Below are positions 1 to 5,659 of a stretch of 6,346 bases of DNA, one piece after another. The stretch is from DATEZO01 sp035255485. Lineage in GTDB: Bacteria > Pseudomonadota > Gammaproteobacteria > Burkholderiales > Burkholderiaceae_D. The stretch covers positions 1-6,346 of the forward strand of contig DATEZO010000227.1 in NCBI GenBank assembly GCA_035255485.1. The letters run 5' to 3'. Position 1 is the stretch's first letter. Every line of letters begins with the position of its first letter. The notes beneath the pieces are model-generated. The model saw nothing but the letters and a program-made list of their open reading frames with translations, searched no databases and had not been told where the DNA came from. Both the position numbers and the translations under genes were made by a program.

Positions 1-2
1 AA

Positions 3-104
3 AGTCTTTTTGCGATGATGTATCGGAATGCGCGGGATGCAGCTGACTACTATCACATGCCTGCCAACCGTGTCATCGAACTCGGTACGCAGGTCGAAAT
101 CTGA
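3..104 (+). CDS. kup: Kup potassium transporter, C-terminal end only
   Basis: This is the last 33 residues of a gene whose start lies left of the window. The reading frame is open from the first bases to a TGA at 102-104. The tail contains RNARDAADYYHMPANRV followed by IELGTQVEI; it closely matches the end of the Kup family, since E. coli Kup ends in PPNRVIELGTQVEI. Kup proteins are inner-membrane, proton-coupled, low-affinity K+ uptake systems of about 620-700 residues, and this segment is the cytoplasmic C-terminus. Nothing can be said about the integrity of the membrane part. Its closeness to a kdp regulatory locus 1.9 kb downstream on the same strand suggests a potassium-related neighbourhood. 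The family call is firm for such a short piece; whether the gene is functional cannot be seen. Confidence 0.85.
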   Translation, partial: SLFAMMYRNARDAADYYHMPANRVIELGTQVEI

Positions 105-106
105 TT

Positions 107-121
107 AGACGCAATCCGTCT
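107..121 (+). terminator. small hairpin after kup, possible weak terminator
   Basis: AGACG (107-111) and CGTCT (117-121) form a perfect 5-bp inverted repeat with a 5-base loop, 3 bases after the kup stop codon. The following bases are pyrimidine-rich (tccctt) but there is no real U tract. Position favours a 3'-end role; the stem is too short to be sure. Confidence 0.25.
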
Positions 122-370
122 TCCCTTCACCGATATGGCCATAAGATGAACTTCGCTGTGGTTGATGCACCGGCCAGGATTTGAAATACCTGCGTGTCCT
201 CAGCGATCATGATGACCTTGTCGCATTTTCACGCGTCCACGTTCTGCAATGACTTGCGTCGCGCGACCGGCACGTCACAGTGCTAGATACGGAACACTCA
301 CGATTGACAGCTGGTTGCATGCCGGCTTGAGTATGGCATAGCTTCGAGCGCCTTGATGTCGGCCTGATTT
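122..370. other. region without a convincing gene between kup and the ParA-like gene
   Basis: This stretch separates the convergent ends of kup (+) and the ParA-like gene (-). I see no long coding frame, tRNA or repeat array. One 27-codon frame on the - strand (210 to 127) has an AAGG Shine-Dalgarno-like motif 6 bases before its ATG and a mildly hydrophobic middle (ILAGASTTAKFILW). It is too short and unfamiliar to call a gene and could be debris of a larger one. A second-frame continuation of the ParA-like gene reaches to about 298. Confidence 0.4.
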
Positions 371-1126
371 TCAGCGGGCAGGCTTTTGGCGCGTTCCGCG
401 CAAGCCCAGCACCTGTTGCTGCCAAGCCCGCAACCGTACCATCGCCGTCCGCAAGTTCGGCCCCGCGAAGGGCATCGTGCCCGTTTCGCCAAAGACTTCG
501 ATGCCGAGCGCTTTCAGTTCTGCGAAAGCGCCCGGACACTCGTTCTGGGCCTCAACAATCGTCTGCCCTTTCCGGAATGCGCCCCTGATTGCTGCTGAAT
601 CATGGAGCAAGGTCTGGGCAACCAATGTGGAGCGAAGCCGGCGCGCCATGGCGTGGGCACTGGCACACGCATCGGCCGTATCCACGCCCTGGCTGTCGAT
701 GACGACAAGGACCACGCGTAGCAGCGGGTTGAACAACTGGGCCCGCTCCAGGAATGCCGTTGCGTAGGCCTCGGCCTGCTTGTCGGGGGCCTGGGCGCAC
801 AGCGGCACGACGACCATTTTGGCAGCCCCCAACACTGTCCTTGTATCCGCATCGTCAAGACTGCCGACGTCAATCACAAGGTCCTGGCAGGAAGTATTCA
901 CCTTTTCCAGCTCCGCGTACAGGCTTCGGTCCAGAACCGGCGCCACGGTCAGATGCTGCAGCGTCTGCGGGCCGCCGCGCCGTACGCTCCACAGAAAGGC
1001 ATGCCTTTGTGCGTCGGCATCCAGCACCAACACACGATGCCCTTGCCGAAAGCGCCATGCAGCCAGATTTACAGCCAGGATGGATTTTTCAATGCGGCTG
1101 TTGCCACTGAAAATAGTCGTAATCAT
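371..1126 (-). CDS. ParA/MinD-like ATPase with a degenerate Walker A motif
   Basis: This 251-residue protein has the ParA/MinD fold pattern. It has an N-terminal strand MITTIFSG, the P-loop position at residues 9-16, the helix LAVNLAAWRFRQGHRV, the switch I strand VLVLDADAQ at 32-40, and a Walker B-like strand DLVIDVG at 82-88. A VVVPL strand lies at 105-109 and an IVEAQ helix near 190, where ParA proteins have their conserved C-terminal elements. ParA proteins use ATP-driven dimerisation and DNA binding to segregate plasmids, chromosomes or cargo. The expected KGGVGKTT reads NSRIEKSI here: the signature lysine and both glycines are replaced, and only the central Lys14 and a following Ser remain. 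ATP binding may therefore be lost or altered. The start at 1126 is chosen because GAGGG sits 4 bases upstream and the ParA fold begins exactly there; a longer frame reaches 1270 but its extra residues are unlike the family. No ParB gene is visible beside it. The fold call is firm; the role is unknown. Confidence 0.85.
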   Translation of the reverse strand: MITTIFSGNSRIEKSILAVNLAAWRFRQGHRVLVLDADAQRHAFLWSVRRGGPQTLQHLTVAPVLDRSLYAELEKVNTSCQDLVIDVGSLDDADTRTVLGAAKMVVVPLCAQAPDKQAEAYATAFLERAQLFNPLLRVVLVVIDSQGVDTADACASAHAMARRLRSTLVAQTLLHDSAAIRGAFRKGQTIVEAQNECPGAFAELKALGIEVFGETGTMPFAGPNLRTAMVRLRAWQQQVLGLRGTRQKPAR

Positions 1127-1130
1127 ATGT

Positions 1131-1135
1131 CCCTC
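1131..1135 (-). promoter_or_regulatory. ribosome binding site fixing the ParA-like start
   Basis: On the - strand GAGGG lies 4 bases before the ATG at 1126. It overlaps the TGA stop (1136-1134) of the upstream 68-residue frame, an arrangement typical of translationally coupled genes. It supports the 1126 start over in-frame starts further upstream. Confidence 0.6.
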
Positions 1136-1340
1136 AGGCGTTAACCCTCTTGGCACGACCTGCAAAGTGTAGGTGCGTCTCAAGAATAGGCATCTCCACA
1201 TAAAAATTCTGCAAAGAAGAGCCCGATCGGTGTAAACGGAAAATAAATTTTTGACCAAACGCCAAGGCAAGAGCGCCTGATTCCGTCAGAGTTTCGTGCT
1301 GGCGGAACGGCAGGTAAAAGAACTCGGTACTTCCTCTCAT
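1134..1340 (-). CDS. hypothetical 68-residue protein upstream of the ParA-like gene
   Basis: This frame encodes 68 residues, starting MRGSTEFFYLPFRQHETL and ending HFAGRAKRVNA. I do not recognise it. It has no signal peptide or convincing membrane span, is rich in aromatic and hydrophobic residues alternating with polar ones, and is basic at the end (RAKRVN), so it could be a small beta-rich or nucleic-acid-binding protein. The main support is position: its TGA lies 7 bases before the ParA-like ATG and overlaps that gene's ribosome binding site, as in a coupled two-gene operon. Against it, no good Shine-Dalgarno precedes its own ATG and its codon use is less GC-biased at third positions than that of kdpD. 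It could instead be untranslated leader of the ParA-like gene. Confidence 0.4.
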   Translation of the reverse strand: MRGSTEFFYLPFRQHETLTESGALALAFGQKFIFRLHRSGSSLQNFYVEMPILETHLHFAGRAKRVNA

Positions 1341-1604
1341 AAAGGCAACACGGCTTAATCAGACGACGTTGTCTGGCAGATTGGTGGGTTACTGCGCATA
1401 TGCCGTGATGGTCTGCGCACTTTCCCCGGCATGTCGAGCGTCGCGACACACGTTGAACCAAGTCATATATGCGTCGGCGCATACGATTTTGGTTAATGCG
1501 CAAGCGATTCATCAATCATTGCAACGCCCCATTCGTTCGCTTGACGTGTGCTGCCGCGATACTTTTTGGCAGGCGTTTACATGCCATGCCCAAGTTTTTG
1601 CGAA
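1341..1604. other. divergent intergenic region with short palindromes, no convincing gene
   Basis: This region separates the leftward ParA-like unit from the rightward kdp unit and must hold promoters for at least one of them. It contains the palindrome TGCGCA at 1393, 1414 and 1497 (the first two 21 bases apart), the 8-base palindrome GTCGCGAC at 1440-1447, and a 6-bp perfect stem TATGCG/CGCATA with a 4-base loop at 1468-1483. Open frames on both strands here are rich in Cys, Arg and His and show no domain or ribosome binding site, so I treat them as chance. Confidence 0.4.
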
Positions 1605-1626
1605 TTTTTATGTTCTTTTTCCTATG
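1605..1626 (+). promoter_or_regulatory. T-rich putative KdpE operator and promoter region
   Basis: The run TTTTTAT, GTTC, TTTTT, CCTATG at 1605-1626 resembles the T-rich KdpE site upstream of E. coli kdpFABC (TTTTTATACTTTTTTTACA, recalled from the literature). A possible -10 element TATGCT lies at 1623-1628 with a weak -35-like TTGCGA at 1598-1603 (19-base spacer). It sits about 50 bases before the first kdp-type small gene, where a KdpE-activated promoter is expected. The match is by eye; direct binding is inferred. Confidence 0.4.
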
Positions 1627-1674
1627 CTAAACGAAGTGGGATAACCCACCGTACGTGCAAACAAAGGAGAAATG

Positions 1675-1767
1675 ATGGACATCGTTTTCATTGGTAGCAT
1701 CATCGGTTTTCTCGCCCTGATCTGGGGCTTGGCTATCGCCTGCGAAAAGCTGGAGGCACGGCAATGA
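1675..1767 (+). CDS. 30-residue single-span membrane peptide, first gene of a kdp-type operon
   Basis: This gene encodes MDIVFIGSIIGFLALIWGL followed by AIACEKLEARQ. Residues 3-23 form one hydrophobic helix, followed by a short charged cytoplasmic-type tail. Very similar unnamed peptides of about 30 residues (MD..FI start, W-G-L-A, C-E/D-K/R-L end) precede kdpF in many proteobacterial kdp operons; this is from memory of the family and their function is not known. An AAAGGAG ribosome binding site at 1663-1669 lies 5 bases before the second of two adjacent ATG codons (1675), which I prefer; the first ATG (1672) would leave only 2 bases. The stop overlaps the next ATG as ATGA, as in a tight operon. 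It is too short for many gene finders. Confidence 0.6.
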   Translation: MDIVFIGSIIGFLALIWGLAIACEKLEARQ

Positions 1768-1845
1768 GCGATTTTTTTCACTTGGCGCATTGATCTCGGC
1801 CGGGCTGCTGCGGGCGGCATGCTGCTGGCGGTTAGAATGATTTAA
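1764..1845 (+). pseudogene. kdpF: kdpF remnant, frameshifted
   Basis: An ATG overlapping the preceding stop (ATGA, 1764-1767) opens a frame that reads only MSDFFHLAH before a TGA at 1791-1793. Restoring one base in the run of seven T at 1772-1778 gives MSDFFSLGALISAGLL, which has the character of KdpF, the roughly 30-residue single-span stabilising subunit of the Kdp K+-ATPase. A further frame change near 1815 would give MLLAV and an end near TAA 1843-1845. At least two lesions are therefore needed to rebuild it. Position supports the call: kdpF normally follows the small membrane peptide directly. The sequence is short and degraded, so identity rests mostly on context. Confidence 0.45.
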
Positions 1846-1982
1846 TGGAGGCCTACGACTCGATGCGTCCGTTTCGGCAATGAATGCGCTGTGGCATCTT
1901 CCACTACTCGGGAGAAATGCCGCAATCGGGCTGAACGCGTACCAAGGCGCATAATAGACACCTGTTCCCCCATCTTCCTGAC
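1846..1982 (+). other. scar where kdpA, kdpB and kdpC would be expected
   Basis: About 137 bases separate the kdpF remnant from kdpD. In a complete locus kdpA, kdpB and kdpC, together roughly 4.5 kb, lie here. I translated all three forward frames and found no stretch resembling the KdpA selectivity filters, the KdpB DKTGT motif or the KdpC N-terminal helix. One frame gives MNALWHLPLLGRNAAIGLNA before two stops, which I do not recognise. A CATAAT at 1950-1955 could act as a -10 element for kdpD, but no matching -35 is visible. Confidence 0.5.
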
Positions 1983-4745
1983 GTGGACCCTACCGAATTC
2001 CAGTGCCCGAATCCCGATACCCAGCTCGCCCACGTGCAGGAGCAGGAGCGGCGTGCCGCGCGCGGCAAGTTGCGGATTTACTTCGGTGCCTCGGCCGGCG
2101 TTGGCAAGACGTACGCGATGCTTCTCGGAGCACGAGATCTCAGGGCAAGCGGCAAGGATGTCGTGGTTGGCATTGTGGAAATTCATGGACGCAGTGAGAC
2201 AAACGCGCTGCTGGATGGCCTGGAAGTCCTGGCCCGTAAGACCAGCGATTATCGCGGCAGGACGCTTACCGAATTCGATATCGACGCCGCCCTCGATCGA
2301 CGCCCGGCACTGATCCTGGTCGACGAACTAGCCCATAGCAATGCCCCTGGTTCGCGGCATCCGAAACGGTGGCAGGATATCGAGGAACTTCTGAATGCAG
2401 GCATGGATGTGTTCACAACCGTCAATGTTCAGCACCTTGAAAGCCTGAACGATGCCGTTGGCGGCATTACGGGTGTTCGGGTCGCCGAAACCGTTCCCGA
2501 TACGGTGTTCAATCAAGCGGACGAAGTCGTCCTGGTCGACATTCCGGCCGAGGAACTACTGTTGCGCTTAAAGGCGGGAAAGGTCTATCAGGAGGCACAG
2601 GCCGAGCACGCATCGCAGAACTTCTTCCGCAAGGGGAATCTGATAGCCTTGCGCGAGTTGGCATTGCGCCGCACGGCGGAGCGGATCGAAACCGATGTCT
2701 TGGCCTACCGGGTCGAGAAGGCCATCGGCGCTATTTGGAAAACTGATGCTGATCTCCTCGTCTGCGTCGGCCCCGATGCAAATGCGGAACAGGTCATCCG
2801 CAGCGGCGCTCGTCTGGCAAGCCAGTTAACTGGCCGTTGGCACGCGGTCTACGTGGAAACACCGCAATTACAACGTCTGCCATCTGCGCAGCGCGAGCGA
2901 ATTCTCAATGCCCTCAAGCTAGCTCAGGAACTTGGGGCGAATACTGCTGTGCTGGCCGGCGGCGACGTTGCGTTTGAGCTCGCTAAGTATGCACGTAGCC
3001 ACAATTTTTCTCGGGTCGTACTTGGCCGTGGTAGTGCTGGACGGCCGTGGAGGCCGAATTTGGGAGCACGTCTTGCGCAGTACGCACCGGAGTTGGATCT
3101 GGTCGAGACGAGTGGGATGGTGCAGCCGGAACGTGTCGCTTCGCCTGGAACGAGTCCAAGGGGGCCGGAAGAAAACAAGGTGCGGACGGGCGATGCCCGG
3201 GCGCATCCGTACCTCTGGACAGTGGGAGCCAGTATTCTCACGACCTTGGTTGCCACTCCGATGGCGGGCTACTTTGAGCTCGCCAACATCGTCATGCTGT
3301 ACCTGCTCAACGTGGTGCTGGTCGGCGTTCGCTTAGGACGCCGGCCCGCCGTGGTCTCCGCCTTCCTGTGCGTTGCACTGTTTGATTTCTTCTTCGTGCC
3401 GCCGCGATTCACGTTCGCAATTAGCGGTCTCCAATATCTGGTCGTGTTCGCGGTCATGCTGGCGGTCGGGCTCATCGCCGGCCAAATCACCGCCGGCCTG
3501 CAATTCCAGAGGCGGATTGCCTCCCACCGGGAAGAGAGGGCACGTGCCCTATATGAATTTGCACGCGACTTGTCGGGCGCCTTGCAGGCTGAGCAGATAT
3601 TCGACATCACGCAATTGTCCATCCAGCAAACCTTCCGTGCGCGGGCGGTACTGTTGCTGCCGGACGCGGTGGGGCGACTGCGCTCACCTCCCAACGTTTC
3701 GCTCGAGCGACAGCAGCCAGCACCGTTCGGTGTCCTTGACCTTGGCATCGCGCAGTGGGCATTCGACCATGGGACCGCCGCAGGCATTGGCACGGACACC
3801 TTGCCGGGAAGTCGCTTTTTCTATTTGCCACTTGTCGCCCCGATGCGCACGCGCGGAGTGCTGGTTATCGAGCCAGAAAGCCGACGCTGGCTACTGATTC
3901 CCGAACAGAGACGGCATCTGGACACGTTCGCGACGCTCGCTGCCATCGCTCTTGAACGGGTCCACTACATCGAGGTGGCACAGGACATGCTGCTGCGCAT
4001 GGAGTCGGAACGCCTGCGCAATTCGCTGCTGTCAGCACTCTCACACGACTTGCGTACCCCATTGACCTCGTTGATCGGATTCTCCGAGACGCTCGCCACT
4101 GCCAATCCGTCGCTGCCGATGCCCTATCAGGAGTTGGCTTCGGCCCTACATGACGAAGCCGTGAGAATGAGCAAGCTCGTGACCAACTTGCTTGACATGG
4201 CGCGACTGCAAAGCGGCGAAATTCGGCTGAATCGCCAGTGGCAGCCGTTCGAAGAGGTGGTCGGAAGCGCGTTGCGCGCCAGCCAGGCTGCCTTGGTAGC
4301 ACATACTGTCGAAGTCCACCTGGCGCCCGGCCTCCCGCTCGTTCACATTGACGCCGTGCTGATTGAGCGGGTCCTGTGCAACCTGATAGAAAATGCAGCA
4401 AAATACACGGCGGCCCACTCCAGGATTGCTCTCATTGCCGCCACCCAAGGCAATGTCCTGCGTGTGTCCGTCATCGACAACGGCCCAGGTGTTCCTGTTG
4501 GACGTGAGGAAGTGATTTTTGAAAAGTTCACCCGTGGCGAGCACGAATCGGTTAAGTCGGGCGTCGGGCTCGGTCTTACGATCTGCCGTGCGATTATCGA
4601 AGCCCATGGTGGGGAAATTCATGCCGCACGACCGGCGGAAGGGGGAGCAGCGTTCATCTTCACGCTGCCTCTCGGTACGCCGCCGGCCATGCCGGATGCC
4701 GAACCGAATTCCGTCGAACAAGAAGTTTCGCATGACTCAAAGTGA
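1983..4745 (+). CDS. kdpD: KdpD osmosensitive K+ sensor histidine kinase
   Basis: This is a full-length 920-residue KdpD (E. coli 894). It senses low K+ or osmotic stress, autophosphorylates, and passes phosphate to KdpE to switch on the high-affinity Kdp K+ pump. Domain order: N-terminal KdpD domain with Walker A GASAGVGKT at 35-43 and ILVDELAH at 111-118; a USP-like domain at about 255-375; a four-helix DUF4118 membrane block at about 409-506; an Arg-rich stretch after it (509-522, RRIASHREERAR); a GAF-like region at about 525-660; a HisKA domain with ALSHDLRTPL and phospho-accepting His688; and an ATPase domain with N box Asn804 (NLIENAAKY), G1 DNGPGVP at 832-838, F box FEKF at 846-849 and G2 GVGLGL at 860-865. 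All key residues are present. The start is a GTG with no visible Shine-Dalgarno; it is chosen because DPTEFQ and the following residues fit family N-termini, the frame closes at 1932 and no ATG lies nearby. The 3' end overlaps kdpE by 14 bases. Confidence 0.97.
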   Translation: MDPTEFQCPNPDTQLAHVQEQERRAARGKLRIYFGASAGVGKTYAMLLGARDLRASGKDVVVGIVEIHGRSETNALLDGLEVLARKTSDYRGRTLTEFDIDAALDRRPALILVDELAHSNAPGSRHPKRWQDIEELLNAGMDVFTTVNVQHLESLNDAVGGITGVRVAETVPDTVFNQADEVVLVDIPAEELLLRLKAGKVYQEAQAEHASQNFFRKGNLIALRELALRRTAERIETDVLAYRVEKAIGAIWKTDADLLVCVGPDANAEQVIRSGARLASQLTGRWHAVYVETPQLQRLPSAQRERILNALKLAQELGANTAVLAGGDVAFELAKYARSHNFSRVVLGRGSAGRPWRPNLGARLAQYAPELDLVETSGMVQPERVASPGTSPRGPEENKVRTGDARAHPYLWTVGASILTTLVATPMAGYFELANIVMLYLLNVVLVGVRLGRRPAVVSAFLCVALFDFFFVPPRFTFAISGLQYLVVFAVMLAVGLIAGQITAGLQFQRRIASHREERARALYEFARDLSGALQAEQIFDITQLSIQQTFRARAVLLLPDAVGRLRSPPNVSLERQQPAPFGVLDLGIAQWAFDHGTAAGIGTDTLPGSRFFYLPLVAPMRTRGVLVIEPESRRWLLIPEQRRHLDTFATLAAIALERVHYIEVAQDMLLRMESERLRNSLLSALSHDLRTPLTSLIGFSETLATANPSLPMPYQELASALHDEAVRMSKLVTNLLDMARLQSGEIRLNRQWQPFEEVVGSALRASQAALVAHTVEVHLAPGLPLVHIDAVLIERVLCNLIENAAKYTAAHSRIALIAATQGNVLRVSVIDNGPGVPVGREEVIFEKFTRGEHESVKSGVGLGLTICRAIIEAHGGEIHAARPAEGGAAFIFTLPLGTPPAMPDAEPNSVEQEVSHDSK

Positions 4746-5463
4746 ACACCCGCCAGTTGCTCTGTTAATCGAAGACGAGCCGCAGATCCGGCGTTTCGTC
4801 CGTACAGCACTCGAGCCGGAAGGATGGCGGGTGTTCGAGGCAGACACAATGAAGCGCGGCTTGGTAGAGGCAGGTACGAGAAAGCCGGACCTTATCATTC
4901 TGGACCTCGGTCTGCCTGATGGCGATGGCATCGAGTTCATCGTGCAGATCAGAAAGTGGTCGACTGTGCCAATCATCATCCTCTCGGCTCGCGTAACCGA
5001 AACGGATAAGATCCAGGGTCTGGACGCCGGCGCGGATGACTATCTAACCAAACCGTTCGGGTTGGGCGAGCTTCTCGCTCGTGTCCGTGCAGCGCTGCGC
5101 CGACGACGACAGTCCGGCGCTGGTGCGACCGAACGGATCCGGTTCGGGGATGTGGACATCGATTTGCGCGCACGTCTGGTCAGTAAGGCGGGACAGGTGG
5201 TGCGTTTGACGCCTACTGAGTATCGGTTGATATCCGTGCTTATTGTGAACAGCGGCAGGGTCGTGACCAACATGCAGCTTCTGCGCGAAGTGTGGGGGCC
5301 ATCCCACGCGGACAGCAGCCATTACGTTCGGATCTACATGGGGCACCTACGCCAAAAGCTGGAAGACGACCCCGCACAGCCACGTTTCTTGCTCACGGAA
5401 CCAGCTGTCGGCTACCGGCTCTTGCTAACTGATCAATACGATGCACGGAGCAATTCGGGCTAA
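4732..5463 (+). CDS. kdpE: KdpE response regulator, OmpR family
   Basis: This 243-residue protein is the partner of KdpD and the transcriptional activator of kdpFABC. The receiver domain (about 9-122) has the acidic pocket Glu14-Asp15, phospho-acceptor Asp58 in LIILDLGLPDGDG, switch residues Ser85 and Tyr104, and Lys107 in LTKPFG. The C-terminal winged helix (about 134-233) shows the family pattern: LTPTEYRLISVL, VVTNMQLLREVWG, HYVRIYMGHLRQKLE and a final hairpin ending GYRLLL. All catalytic residues are intact and the length is normal (E. coli 225). The start at 4732 is chosen because the receiver fold begins a few residues later; the same frame is open further upstream inside kdpD but those residues are a shadow. 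The 14-base overlap with kdpD implies co-translation. Its usual target operon is absent from this window. Confidence 0.97.
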   Translation: MTQSEHPPVALLIEDEPQIRRFVRTALEPEGWRVFEADTMKRGLVEAGTRKPDLIILDLGLPDGDGIEFIVQIRKWSTVPIIILSARVTETDKIQGLDAGADDYLTKPFGLGELLARVRAALRRRRQSGAGATERIRFGDVDIDLRARLVSKAGQVVRLTPTEYRLISVLIVNSGRVVTNMQLLREVWGPSHADSSHYVRIYMGHLRQKLEDDPAQPRFLLTEPAVGYRLLLTDQYDARSNSG

Positions 5464-5487
5464 CTGCTGCTAACGGAGTGGCAGTTA
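5461..5487 (+). terminator. inverted repeat at the end of kdpE, possible terminator
   Basis: TAACTGC (5461-5467, including the kdpE stop codon) pairs perfectly with GCAGTTA (5481-5487) across a 13-base loop. No T tract follows, so it is at best a weak or Rho-assisted terminator or an RNA 3'-end structure. Confidence 0.3.
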
Positions 5488-5500
5488 CTCCCGAGATAGC

Positions 5501-5541
5501 ACGGCCTACGCAACATTTCTAGTTGTTAGCACTATGGCCGT
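5501..5541 (+). repeat. interrupted inverted repeat downstream of kdpE
   Basis: ACGGCC (5501-5506) pairs with GGCCGT (5536-5541), and inside it CAAC (5511-5514) pairs with GTTG (5522-5525) around ATTTCTA. The internal loops are asymmetric. Two or three short T residues follow. It may contribute to transcript ending after kdpDE, but could be coincidental. Confidence 0.2.
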
Positions 5542-5659
5542 TTGCCATACTGGTGGGGCACGTTGCGTTGAGCCAAATAACGAAAATCTGGTGTAGCCAG
5601 CGTTATGGGCGGCAATAGAAAAATGTTCTTCTTTGCCGAACGCAGCAAGATATTGCCTT
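5542..5659. other. spacer between kdpE and the metal-transporter remnant
   Basis: No gene is supported here. It contains a compound hairpin at 5577-5606: ATAACG pairs with CGTTAT, and CTGG (5588-5591) pairs with CCAG (5597-5600) within it, with an AAAAT bulge on one side. It could be a regulatory element or promoter-proximal structure of the original downstream gene. No clear Shine-Dalgarno precedes the ATG at 5660. Confidence 0.3.

Noticed and set aside
127..210. 27-codon frame on the - strand with an AAGG motif before its ATG
   Set aside because: It has a plausible ribosome binding site and a hydrophobic middle, but it is too short and unlike anything I can name, so it is left as possible debris.
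207..539. 110-codon frame on the - strand overlapping the end of the ParA-like gene
   Set aside because: Its protein is rich in Arg, Ser and Cys with no domain pattern, and most of it lies in another frame of the ParA-like gene. It is a shadow.
1180..1515. 111-codon - strand frame overlapping the 68-residue frame
   Set aside because: Arg- and Cys-rich, no recognisable domain, and not coupled to the ParA-like start, unlike the 68-residue frame.
1369..1644. 91-codon + strand frame in the divergent intergenic region
   Set aside because: No ribosome binding site, unusual Cys, His and Arg content, and it runs across the likely kdp promoter. Most likely chance.
3269..3799. Long antisense frames within kdpD (for example 3269-3799 and 3865-4401 and 4146-4733 on the - strand)
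   Set aside because: These are mirror frames of a GC-rich coding gene. The kdpD frame shows full domain and motif agreement throughout.
5577..5606. Compound hairpin considered as an integron attC or phage attachment site
   Set aside because: The RYYYAAC and GTTRRRY core sites are absent, and no integrase is visible.
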